DNA of 41,117 nucleotides. It comes from Thermoplasmata archaeon. Its GTDB lineage: Archaea > Thermoplasmatota > Thermoplasmata > RBG-16-68-12 > JAGMCJ01. Of the stretch, positions 31,243 through 39,684 are shown piece by piece (the stretch's first letter is position 1; each line of letters starts with the position of its first letter). The translations under genes and the position numbers were made by a program. The DNA lies in assembly GCA_023136265.1 (NCBI GenBank), contig JAGLRN010000031.1, positions 1 to 41,117 on the forward strand, in the 5' to 3' direction. The notes under the pieces are model-generated. The model did no database searches. It saw nothing but the letters and a program-made list of their open reading frames with translations, and was not told where the DNA came from.

Positions 31243-34200
31243 ATGAAATCTGAGGAAGCTCGTGCTGATAGAATCTTTGCTCGTCTGTTATGCCTCGCTG
31301 TGGCGGTGGCAATGGTGTTGCCTGTGGCCTTCGCGGTTATTCCATCCGAGGAGCCTGACAGGCACACGATGCCTGAAGATCCGAAGCCCACACAAGAGCT
31401 GTTCCTGCTGCAGGTGACCAACACCCTTGACGTGGCGAGGTCAAACGAAGTCGTGCGCTATTCGCTCACTCTGGACAACTTCCATCTTCTCGATCCGTCT
31501 CAGTTCCTCGTAAGGGCCACATCAACGGGCCAGGAGGTTCTTTCCGGACATCTTGAGTCCACGGTGGAGAGATATCCCTCCAACTTCATCCACAAGATGG
31601 ACATCGTGTTCCAAGACGACTTCGGCCCTCTCCAGGTGAGGACATACGAAATCGACACGTCAAACACGACGGCGCTGACCGGCGACATGACCGTCACCTC
31701 CAACGCCAACACTGTCGAGGTGAGGGACGGGCCCAGGAGATACACGCTCTCCAAGAAGGAAGTGGACAGGAACGGGGTCTATGTCACATACCAGAACGGC
31801 TCCGCGCCAACCGTTCGCGGCTACATCTTCGTCAGGATTGGCGGGAACCAGCTTACGATAGACCAGGCTAGCGTGGAGATGTGGTGGGGCTCACCAACAC
31901 TGGAGGAGATCGACATCAACAACGTGATGGTCTCCGTCCACCTTCAGTACGGCAGTCCGAGCATGATAAACTGGGGCGTCGGCACGATGGGTGACCTCTA
32001 CAAGGACACAGACGTGATCTTCGGGGACGTCCACGTCAACTTCTACAATGACAGGGAGATGTATGAGACGATAACCGACAAGAAGGTCAACGAGAAGTTC
32101 CACAACCACAACGGCTTCGTGATGGAGTTCACCGTCCTCTATGGAGGGGACGCTGAGTACCAACAGATATTCGGGAACAGTCAACATCAGACCATGACCG
32201 CAAGGACAAGAGAGCCAACGTGGTCAAGGGTGAACCCGGTGTTCAGGGCGCACGACATCGGGAACCGAAGCGCCCCCGCATTCGCCAACCTGGACAACGA
32301 CACGGACTATGACATGGTGGCGGGTTCGGCGGAAGGAGAGATCTGGTACTTCAGGAACACAGGGAACAAGAACACGCCCGTCTGGAGCAGGGACACGGAC
32401 ATGTTCGCGGCGTTCAGTGGTGTGGCCAATCACTCCGTTCCCTGGCTTGCGGATGTCGATGGCGACGCCGATTTCGATCTCATTCTGGGAAAGGACAACG
32501 GCACTCTGGTGGAGATTGAGAACGTTGGCACCGTGCAGACGCCCCAATGGAGCCTGAACACGACCGCCTTCGCCGGAATGGATGTGGGCAACTTCTCCGC
32601 ACCCGCCCTGGGCGACCTGGATAACGACACCGACCTCGACCTTGTCGTGGGAGAGGAAGGCGGCTTCTTGATATACTACAGGAATGATGGGAACTCGACC
32701 TCACCGAGCTGGACACTCGACCCGCTCGAGTTCCAGGCTCTCGGAAGCCTAGGGGCCAACGTCATACCCAGACTGGACGACCTGGACGGTGACGGAGATG
32801 TCGATATCGCGGCTGGGCTTCAGGATGGAACGATTATCAACGTCATCAACACAGGGAACTCGTCAGTAGCCAACTGGACACTGCAGCCGACCCTTTTCCA
32901 GGGGATTGACGTCGGGGGCTACGCGGCTCCCGCCCTAGCGGATCTGAACTCGGATGGAGACCTTGATTTCATCTCGGGAGAGTACAACGGCTCGCTCTTC
33001 TACTACCAGAACACGGGTTCGCTGGTCTCTCCCCTGTGGACCCAGGACAGCTTCCTTCACAGGCTCTCTTCCCTTGGCGTGCGTGCCGTCCCGGAATTCT
33101 CCGACCTGGACTCAGACGGTGACCAAGACCTCACAATTGGCTTGGACGATGGAACACTGACGTACCTCGAGAACGTGGGCCTTCCGACCGTGGCATCTTG
33201 GCGGGAGGACCCGAGCTTCTACTCCGGCATCGATGTCGGCAGCCTCAGCGTCCCCGCGCTTGGCGATCTCGACGACGATAACGACTTCGACCTCGTCCTC
33301 GGAAGAGACGATGGTACGCTGACGTACTACGAGAATACTGGCACGAACGTCTCGGCCTCATGGACGCTCAACGCGTCAATGTTCCCCGGAATAGACGTGA
33401 GGGACAACAGCGCCCCTGAGCTCGTGGACATAGACACTGACGGGGACCTCGACCTTGTCGTGGGGAATGCCACTGGTTGTGTGCACCTCTACAGGAACAC
33501 TGGGACCGTTATGCAACCATCGTGGACACACGACCCCTCGGTTTTCGACTTCATCAACACGGGGCTGTCCAAGAAGCCCGGGAAGTACGCGACACCCGCC
33601 TTCTCTGACGTCGATGGCGACGGAGATCTGGACTTCATATCAGGACAGGACAATGCGCCATACGGCAGCCTAGTCCTCTACTTCAACACTGGCACGAGGT
33701 TCAGTCCGGTATACGATCAGCTCTATCCGGGCATGTTCAACAACGTGCGCGGCGGGGCTACGGACGGGACACGGGACTTCAGTGCACCCGAGTTCGTGGA
33801 CCTGGATGGCGACGGTCGTGAGGACATCGCAGTCGGAACGAACGACGGCTGGCTGACCTTCTACCGGAACGCAGGGAACAGCTCCGCGCAGAGGTCGGTC
33901 AACTACATGGAACCGCAGACGGACGGCAGCTACAGGTTCTACTACGATCAGGATGGCAATGATGGTCAGTTCGTCATAAGAGGGACCTCGGACGACTTCT
34001 TCGACTACTACGTCATGGCCAATCCGAACACAGGCAGGGCGACCATGCGATTCATACCTGACTTTGCCAGGCTTGCGTATCGAGACAAGTATTCGGGTGA
34101 CCAGTTTCCTTGGGCAGGAGGGAATGTCAGCTACTATCCCTTCATCCCCGAGGAGGATGGCTACGTCGGTCGGGCCATAGTCATCTCTCGAGCTCAGGCT

Positions 34201-36711
34201 GGATTGGGGATGGGAGCCTCCTTCCTGACCCAGACGGGAACCGCAGGCGGATTCATACTCGTACCGCTCACGGCCAAGAGCCATGCCAGCAGGGAAGTGC
34301 TGTTGCCTCAGATCGCGCACACCACCGACTATTCGACCTACGACACGATGGCCCAAATCCTTGGGACACCGCTTGTCGTCTCCTGCCCGCCTGACCTCGC
34401 CCTCGTAACCGAGGACATAACGTCCAATCCTCCAGATCCGGGAGAGGGGGACATAATCACGCTTACCGCGAACGTGAGGAACATTGGCGGGGGCAATGCG
34501 AGCAACGTTGAAGTGGAGTTCTTCGACGGCTCGCCCACGCTGAACAAGCGGATCGGGACGACCCAAGTCATACCGAGCGTCCCCGCCCGTTACAACGCGA
34601 CCGCCTCCGTGATGTGGAACCTCAGCGGGGTCTCTGGCCTGCACGACGTCTACGTCCATATCGACTCGAGCGACACGATCACGGAACTGGACGAAGGGAA
34701 CAACCTGGCTTTCAGGGGCTTCAACATAACCTCCTGGACGAGGATGTGGAGCCCGCCCGTCCGCATGACGTTCGACATGAACAACAGCCTTGAACCGACG
34801 ATGGTGGAGGATGCCAACGGGAACATGTGGATTGCGTATCACACGTACACGAAGCACGACGACTGGGACATCGCCGTGAGGAGCTGCAAGGATCTGGTAT
34901 GCACTCCCGAGAACGCCATCGTGACCGATGCGAAGAGGACGAGCCAGCCGTATCTCGTGGCGGATGACAGCGGCAACGTGTACACGATATACTCGAGCAA
35001 CATCGTGGAGTGGCAGGACTTCATTAGTCTCAAGAGCGGCATCTACTACTGGAGCCAGAAGTTCGACCTGTACTCGAAGAAGTTCAACGGAGCCACGTGG
35101 GAACCCACGGTCCAGGTGACCGCGTCTGAGAAGATCGACAACTCGGACCAGGTTCCGGTCGCAACGATCGATGGCGCTGGAGATTTGTGGGTCGTAATAC
35201 GCAGCACCCACTACGACCTCTACGAAGGCGGCTACCAGATGGCGAACATGCCGTACAACGACATGAACATAACAGCCGCCAGCTTCGACGGCGCCACCTG
35301 GACGACGGACGTGATCGTGAACAACGATGCCGGGTCGCAGGGCTTCTGGGGAGGGCCTACCGTCACGACCGATGCTTCGGGCACCGTCTGGACGGCCTGG
35401 GGAGCTGAGATATCCAACACTCAATGGGACGTCTTCGCGACCTACTGGACGGGCTCGGGTTGGGCACCCAAGATGGGGGTGAGCCTGAGTCCGCTGAACG
35501 ATATGAGACCGTCCATGGCCTCCGACAGCTCAGGCCGCGTCTTCGTGGCGTGGGAGTCCAATCGGACGGGTGACAAGGAGATCTTCATGCGGTACTACGA
35601 CGGTACATGGTCCCCCGAAGTCCAGGTCTCGGACGACCCCGGGCACGACATAAAGGCCTCCGTCGTGGTGGACATGCACGACAATGTGTGGATAGCGTGG
35701 GAGACGGACAGGCACGGTAACAAGGACGTCTACATCAAGCGGTACAACGGCTCCTGGTCCCCGCCGATACAGGTGACGACGAGCGCGTTCTCGGACGAGG
35801 AGCCCTTCCTCGCCGCCAGCGACCACACGGACTCGATCTGGGTCGCATGGGAGACGGACAGGCACGGCAACAAGGACATCTACGTGAAGACGCTCCCGGA
35901 CGTCCTCGTCTGGCCCGACAGAGAGGTCGGTCGTCCGTACAACATCATGGCCGAGATGGTGTCCGACTACTTCCAGATGAACATCAGCTGGGACCTGTCC
36001 AAGGACGATGGCATGGGAGAGGATGACCTCGTCGCCTACGACATATACTGCAGCGTCGTCTACGACAGGGACAGACAGGGATACTTCTTCCTCGCGTCGG
36101 TCCCGGCGGGCACGAACCACTTCATCTACGATCTGCCTTTCGGCCCCAGCAACATGTTCTGCTACGTTGAGTCCAGGGATGATGCCAATAACACCGCGTC
36201 GACGACGGACCAGGTCGGCCTTCTCGTCAAGCACGTGATGCCCGGAAGCAATCTCGTCTCCGTTCCGTTCCTGCTGAAGAACCCCTCCGTCTCGCAGGTC
36301 CTCGGCAGCGTCAACTATTCCGACTCCAGAATCTACGACGTCTGGGGCGGGCGGCAGTGGCGGCAGCACACACCGCTCAAGAACTACGCAACCTTCTCCG
36401 ATGTGGACCTAACCATGGGAGTCTGGGTGAACAGCACCATCGACGGCAACTTCCTCGTGGCGGGTGTTGTTCCGGACGAGACGATAATACAGCTCGCGAA
36501 GGGCTGGAACCTGATAGGGTTCCCCTCCTTCCGGGACGACTATCGGATCGCGGACCTGATGGCCGAGACGGGAGCGACGAGGGTGGAGGGCTTCGACCAG
36601 GCCGCTCCGCCCTACTATCTGCAGGTGCTCCTGCCGAACCAGTTCATGGCGGCGGGAGAGGCGTACTGGATATATGTCCCGGACACGACATCGTGGACCG
36701 TCAGAAACTGA
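31243..36711 (+). CDS. Giant secreted beta-propeller surface protein (FG-GAP/VCBS, CARDB)
   Basis: 1822 residues from the ATG eight bases after GGAGG; ATG 31237 is possible. Signal peptide about 1-34 (basic, then LCLAVAVAMVLPVAFAVI). Residues 40-330 are a beta-rich domain; 343-880 hold ten FG-GAP/VCBS units with DxDxDGDxD calcium loops; about 1051-1160 is a CARDB domain (GGGNASNVEVEFFDG, DEGNNLAF); about 1170-1560 is a second propeller with repeated VAWETDRHGNKDIYVK units; then a fibronectin-like part and a C-terminal WNLIGFP / YWIYVPD domain seen in archaeal secreted proteins. No C-terminal membrane helix or sorting motif, so it is released or held by other proteins. Very rich in N-x-S/T, a likely STT3 substrate. 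Function is unknown. Confidence 0.9.
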   Translation: MKSEEARADRIFARLLCLAVAVAMVLPVAFAVIPSEEPDRHTMPEDPKPTQELFLLQVTNTLDVARSNEVVRYSLTLDNFHLLDPSQFLVRATSTGQEVLSGHLESTVERYPSNFIHKMDIVFQDDFGPLQVRTYEIDTSNTTALTGDMTVTSNANTVEVRDGPRRYTLSKKEVDRNGVYVTYQNGSAPTVRGYIFVRIGGNQLTIDQASVEMWWGSPTLEEIDINNVMVSVHLQYGSPSMINWGVGTMGDLYKDTDVIFGDVHVNFYNDREMYETITDKKVNEKFHNHNGFVMEFTVLYGGDAEYQQIFGNSQHQTMTARTREPTWSRVNPVFRAHDIGNRSAPAFANLDNDTDYDMVAGSAEGEIWYFRNTGNKNTPVWSRDTDMFAAFSGVANHSVPWLADVDGDADFDLILGKDNGTLVEIENVGTVQTPQWSLNTTAFAGMDVGNFSAPALGDLDNDTDLDLVVGEEGGFLIYYRNDGNSTSPSWTLDPLEFQALGSLGANVIPRLDDLDGDGDVDIAAGLQDGTIINVINTGNSSVANWTLQPTLFQGIDVGGYAAPALADLNSDGDLDFISGEYNGSLFYYQNTGSLVSPLWTQDSFLHRLSSLGVRAVPEFSDLDSDGDQDLTIGLDDGTLTYLENVGLPTVASWREDPSFYSGIDVGSLSVPALGDLDDDNDFDLVLGRDDGTLTYYENTGTNVSASWTLNASMFPGIDVRDNSAPELVDIDTDGDLDLVVGNATGCVHLYRNTGTVMQPSWTHDPSVFDFINTGLSKKPGKYATPAFSDVDGDGDLDFISGQDNAPYGSLVLYFNTGTRFSPVYDQLYPGMFNNVRGGATDGTRDFSAPEFVDLDGDGREDIAVGTNDGWLTFYRNAGNSSAQRSVNYMEPQTDGSYRFYYDQDGNDGQFVIRGTSDDFFDYYVMANPNTGRATMRFIPDFARLAYRDKYSGDQFPWAGGNVSYYPFIPEEDGYVGRAIVISRAQAGLGMGASFLTQTGTAGGFILVPLTAKSHASREVLLPQIAHTTDYSTYDTMAQILGTPLVVSCPPDLALVTEDITSNPPDPGEGDIITLTANVRNIGGGNASNVEVEFFDGSPTLNKRIGTTQVIPSVPARYNATASVMWNLSGVSGLHDVYVHIDSSDTITELDEGNNLAFRGFNITSWTRMWSPPVRMTFDMNNSLEPTMVEDANGNMWIAYHTYTKHDDWDIAVRSCKDLVCTPENAIVTDAKRTSQPYLVADDSGNVYTIYSSNIVEWQDFISLKSGIYYWSQKFDLYSKKFNGATWEPTVQVTASEKIDNSDQVPVATIDGAGDLWVVIRSTHYDLYEGGYQMANMPYNDMNITAASFDGATWTTDVIVNNDAGSQGFWGGPTVTTDASGTVWTAWGAEISNTQWDVFATYWTGSGWAPKMGVSLSPLNDMRPSMASDSSGRVFVAWESNRTGDKEIFMRYYDGTWSPEVQVSDDPGHDIKASVVVDMHDNVWIAWETDRHGNKDVYIKRYNGSWSPPIQVTTSAFSDEEPFLAASDHTDSIWVAWETDRHGNKDIYVKTLPDVLVWPDREVGRPYNIMAEMVSDYFQMNISWDLSKDDGMGEDDLVAYDIYCSVVYDRDRQGYFFLASVPAGTNHFIYDLPFGPSNMFCYVESRDDANNTASTTDQVGLLVKHVMPGSNLVSVPFLLKNPSVSQVLGSVNYSDSRIYDVWGGRQWRQHTPLKNYATFSDVDLTMGVWVNSTIDGNFLVAGVVPDETIIQLAKGWNLIGFPSFRDDYRIADLMAETGATRVEGFDQAAPPYYLQVLLPNQFMAAGEAYWIYVPDTTSWTVRN
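32269..33895 (+). repeat. Ten FG-GAP/VCBS protein repeats, period about 54-57 residues
   Basis: Each unit starts S/A-x-P-A/x-L/F, then DLDxDGDLDLVxG, then GTLxYYxNTG and PxWxxxxxxF. The joins alternate over the first units: odd ones come after FxGIDVGxxSAPAL, even ones after FxxLxSLGxxxxPxL, giving a two-unit period of about 110 residues. Later in the gene (about 35698 and 35848) GAGACGGACAGGCACGG occurs twice, 150 bases apart, in a near-identical pair of units. Confidence 0.85.
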
Positions 36712-37009
36712 TAAGGAACGCGACGAGAAGCGTCATCACGCCCCCCAGCATCCCTACGAGGATCGAGAATCGCGGTATGGCCTTGTGAGCAATGAAACCC
36801 AGCCATATCGCATTAAGAATCGCGAGGACGAAGAGGAGTCCTAAATCTGCGGGGGCTTTCAGGGGCTCGAAGTGGAGGATCACGCAGGCGAGCCCCATGA
36901 AGAGGAAGACCATGGGCCAAGAGCCCTCCTTCTTGAAGATCGCCATGACGGCCACGGATATCCCTACCAGCGTCCCGCCGATCATGAGCCAGATCAGCGC
37001 GAGTTCCAT
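36701..37009 (-). CDS. Small four-helix membrane protein, unknown
   Basis: 102 residues from ATG at 37009, shortly after GGTG. Four hydrophobic helices are plain: about 3-25, 33-50, 56-76 and 80-101, with short loops and few charged residues (KKEG, EPLK, HKAIPR). The size and even helix number suggest a compact bundle such as a small transporter or accessory subunit. It overlaps the convergent surface-protein gene by 11 bases and lies 23 bases after the M20 peptidase, probably in its transcript. Confidence 0.75.
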   Translation of the reverse strand: MELALIWLMIGGTLVGISVAVMAIFKKEGSWPMVFLFMGLACVILHFEPLKAPADLGLLFVLAILNAIWLGFIAHKAIPRFSILVGMLGGVMTLLVAFLISF

Positions 37010-37032
37010 ATCACAACACCATCGCACTCCAG

Positions 37033-38115
37033 CTAGAAGGTTTCGAGGAGGTGCACATAGAAGTCCCTGCACGTGTTCAACGACTCGATCTCCACATACT
37101 CGTCGGGGCGGTGCCAGTCCCCGCCCGCGGGTCCGAGGACCAGCGTGGGCATCTTCGTCGCGAAGACGTTGTAGTCGCCCGGTCCGCTCGCATACTTGAA
37201 CTCGGGCTGCCTCCCGAAATGCTCCTCATGGACCTGCGCGAACCTCATGACCTGCTCGTTGCTGCGGCTCAGGACGTACGGTTCCAAGAACGGCGTGCTC
37301 CTCTTCATCCAGGATATCTTGAAGCGACACCTGAGCCCCAAGGAGTCTATCTTCTCCTTGAACGCTCGCATCACGTCTTCCCCGTCCTCACCTGGGACTA
37401 TGTGGCGGTCCACGAGCAGGTTGCAGTAGTCCGGGATGGAAAGGGAGTCCCCGCCTCCTCGGATCTTGAGCGGGGCCAGAGACGCCTTTCCCAGCTTGTC
37501 GTGACGGCCGAGCTCAATCTCATCCAGAACATCCAGCACGCGGGACACCTCGGAGACCGCGTTCACTCCCTCCTCGGGCCTCGACCCGTGCGTCTTCTTG
37601 CCGAAGAGCTCGATTTCCAGGGCGTATCTTCCCCTACTGCCGAGGATCGTCTTCTCGTGGGTGGGCTCGGTGACCAGGCACACATCGGCCTTCACATCAT
37701 CCAGGAGCTTGTAGGCTCCGGTGGAGACACCTTCCTCGTCGACCACTATCGACATGATAACATTCGACCTGGGCGACTGGACGGACTTGAATGCGTCCAT
37801 CAGCACCGCCAGACCGCCCTTCATGTCCGATGCCCCAAGCCCGTAGAGCCTGCCCTCCTCGATAGTGGCCGAGAAGGGAGCCTTGGTCCACTCGAACGAG
37901 GGTTCGACGGTGTCCATGTGACCGTTCAGCAGGATCGTCGGGCGGCTCTCGTCGACCTCGCGCCTGATGATGATGTTCGGCGGGTAGCCTTGGACCCTCT
38001 GTCTCTCCAGCTCCTCGCCCTTGAAGTAGGAGGCTATGAACTCGCCTATCTCCCACTCCCTCCCGAAAACGCTCGGTATCGTGACGAGCTTCTTAGCCAG
38101 GTCAACTACGCCTAT
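37033..38115 (-). CDS. M20-family zinc peptidase/deacylase with apparent AUA start
   Basis: 360 residues. The M20 metal and catalytic residues are complete: His and Asp in LLNGHMDTVEP, bridging Asp in GASDMKGG, the Glu pair in VDEEGVSTG, Glu in VTEPT, and the last His in GDWHRPDEYVE; a lid domain lies between. Family members cleave acyl groups or dipeptides (ArgE, DapE, carboxypeptidase types); the substrate is open. The conserved N-terminus IGVVDLAKKLVTIPSVFG has no ATG, GTG or TTG before it down to an in-frame TGA. ATA at 38115-38113 lies four bases after GGTGAGG and overlaps the PurD stop TAG, so AUA initiation is the best reading; CTG at the DLAKK Leu is the alternative. Confidence 0.85.
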   Translation of the reverse strand: MGVVDLAKKLVTIPSVFGREWEIGEFIASYFKGEELERQRVQGYPPNIIIRREVDESRPTILLNGHMDTVEPSFEWTKAPFSATIEEGRLYGLGASDMKGGLAVLMDAFKSVQSPRSNVIMSIVVDEEGVSTGAYKLLDDVKADVCLVTEPTHEKTILGSRGRYALEIELFGKKTHGSRPEEGVNAVSEVSRVLDVLDEIELGRHDKLGKASLAPLKIRGGGDSLSIPDYCNLLVDRHIVPGEDGEDVMRAFKEKIDSLGLRCRFKISWMKRSTPFLEPYVLSRSNEQVMRFAQVHEEHFGRQPEFKYASGPGDYNVFATKMPTLVLGPAGGDWHRPDEYVEIESLNTCRDFYVHLLETF

Positions 38116-39443
38116 CCTACCTCACCCCCTCGTATTGCTTCCATCCGCTTGATTCTCTTCTCTATGGAATCGGACTTCCCTATGTCGTGGCGCATGAAGA
38201 CCTTCCCGCTCACGTACTGGAGGGCGCTCTCGCTCACGCGCTCGGCCTCTGCGATGTCCTCGTCTATTCCGACGATGGCCAGAGAGCGCGATGTCGTCGT
38301 GTAGATGTCACTGTCCCTCTCGTCGACGGACGCGTAGTACAGCTCCGCGCCGGTCTGACGGATCTTGGCCTCATCGACGAACACCTTCTCGCCCGCCTGG
38401 GACTTGACGCCGTACCCCACTGGGGTCACGTACTTGCACACGGTCGCCTTCTCGGCGAACTTGACCGCGGAGGGCAGCGACGAGTCCATGATCTGGCCGC
38501 AAAGGTCAACGAAGTTCTCCTCCAGCAGTGGAAGGACGTTCATCGCCTCTGGGTCGCCGAAGCGAACGTTGTACTCCAGGATTCTCGGACCCTCGCGCGT
38601 GAGCATGAACCCGCCGTACAGGATCCCATGGAACGGGTGCTCAATCGCGCGCATTGCATCTACCGTCTGCTGCATTATGCCAACCGCTTCCTCGACCTCC
38701 TCGAATGTCGCGAACTGCGGCAGCCCGCTCCCCATCGAGTAGGAGCCCATGCCGCCAGTGTTCGGCCCCGTGTCTCCCTCATACGCCCTCTTGTGGTCCA
38801 TGACCGAGGGCATCGGCACGACCCGCCTCCCGTCCGCGAAGGCCTGGAGGGTGAACTCCTCACCCACGATCTTCTCCTCGACGACGAAGCGGGAGCTCCC
38901 GCCGATCTTGTTCTGGATTATGTCCTCGGCGTAGTCGATGACGTCCTGGTGCGTCATGAGGTGCTCGCCCATCACCTTGACGCCTTTCCCGCCGGTCAGT
39001 CCGATGGGCTTCATCACGACGTCCTTGTCGTAGTCCTTCAGCATGGCCTTCAGGTCGGGAACGTTGTCGAACACCCAGTAGTCTATCGAGCCAGGGATCT
39101 TGTGCTCCCGCAGCAGGTCTCTGCAGAACTCCTTCGAGATTTCCAGCTGCGCCGCGAACTTCGTCGGGCCGACCGCAGGGATCTCGTGCCTGGCCAGCTC
39201 ATCGACAATCCCCTCGCCCAGGGGTGCCTCGGGGCCCACAACGGCGAACTCGACGCCCTTGCTCTTTCCCCACTTGACGATCTTCTCTATGTCCATCTCG
39301 TTCGCGAGAAGGATCTCCTCGGACGCCCTGGCTATCCCCGGGTTCCTGTTCTTCATAACCGTGAAAACCTTCGCGCCGTCCTTCACCAGAGACTTCACAA
39401 TCGCGTGCTCTCTCGCGCCTCCTCCCACAGCAAGAACCTTCAT
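38112..39443 (-). CDS. purD: Phosphoribosylamine-glycine ligase (GAR synthetase)
   Basis: 443 residues, family length about 420-440. PurD joins glycine to phosphoribosylamine with ATP, step two of purine synthesis. N-terminal MKVLAVGGGAREHAI is the PurD signature; the ATP-grasp part has KPIGLTGGKGVKVMG and VVEEKIVGEEFTLQAF; YEGDTGPNTGGMGSYS, YGGFMLT and RFGDPEAMNVLPLL are all PurD landmarks. ATG at 39443 is fixed by this N-terminus. AT-rich AGAATTAAC lies about 32-40 bases upstream. The stop overlaps the presumed M20 start. Confidence 0.97.
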   Translation of the reverse strand: MKVLAVGGGAREHAIVKSLVKDGAKVFTVMKNRNPGIARASEEILLANEMDIEKIVKWGKSKGVEFAVVGPEAPLGEGIVDELARHEIPAVGPTKFAAQLEISKEFCRDLLREHKIPGSIDYWVFDNVPDLKAMLKDYDKDVVMKPIGLTGGKGVKVMGEHLMTHQDVIDYAEDIIQNKIGGSSRFVVEEKIVGEEFTLQAFADGRRVVPMPSVMDHKRAYEGDTGPNTGGMGSYSMGSGLPQFATFEEVEEAVGIMQQTVDAMRAIEHPFHGILYGGFMLTREGPRILEYNVRFGDPEAMNVLPLLEENFVDLCGQIMDSSLPSAVKFAEKATVCKYVTPVGYGVKSQAGEKVFVDEAKIRQTGAELYYASVDERDSDIYTTTSRSLAIVGIDEDIAEAERVSESALQYVSGKVFMRHDIGKSDSIEKRIKRMEAIRGGEVG

Positions 39444-39540
39444 GTTATCCCGGAGGGAAAACAGTATGCGGACTGTTAATTCTTTTGGTTTCGGGTCCCG
39501 AAAGGAAGGCGGATAGCGGTCCCGCGGGCGTTCTCTATCA

Positions 39541-39684
39541 ATGACGACGATCGCTGTCGAGCGGGCAGAGAACGTTCGGCGGGACTTCGACAGGCGGGGC
39601 ACAATCTGGGCTAAGACCAGGACTGGCTTTCAGATATTCTCAGGAAGACTGTGGCAGGTGCTCGAGGGAACGGGGAAGCCCTAG
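39541..39684 (+). CDS. Possible 47-residue basic protein
   Basis: ATG at 39541 opens 47 codons with a basic, amphipathic product (MTTIAVERAENVRRDFDRRG then TIWAKTRTGFQIFSGRLWQV). No family is recognised and no clear TATA box or ribosome site precedes it. Support comes from its stop: the CTAG at 39681-39684 serves both this frame and the convergent formate ligase, exactly as two certain convergent pairs in the window do. Without it the 237-base gap between PurD and the ligase (39444-39680) would be empty. Confidence 0.4.
   Translation: MTTIAVERAENVRRDFDRRGTIWAKTRTGFQIFSGRLWQVLEGTGKP

Noticed and set aside
33670-35424. A 584-codon minus-strand frame inside the surface-protein gene
   Set aside because: Antisense shadow of the propeller and CARDB region, without recognisable domains or start signals.
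36701-36711. A C-terminal sorting motif or anchor in the giant surface protein
   Set aside because: The gene ends shortly after YWIYVPDTTSWTVRN with no hydrophobic helix or basic tail.
37051-38304. A 417-codon plus-strand frame opposite the M20 gene
   Set aside because: Antisense of a clear M20 peptidase with all metal ligands; no domain of its own.
38187-39479. A 430-codon plus-strand frame opposite PurD
   Set aside because: PurD motifs are complete on the minus strand; the plus frame is Leu/Val/His-rich antisense.
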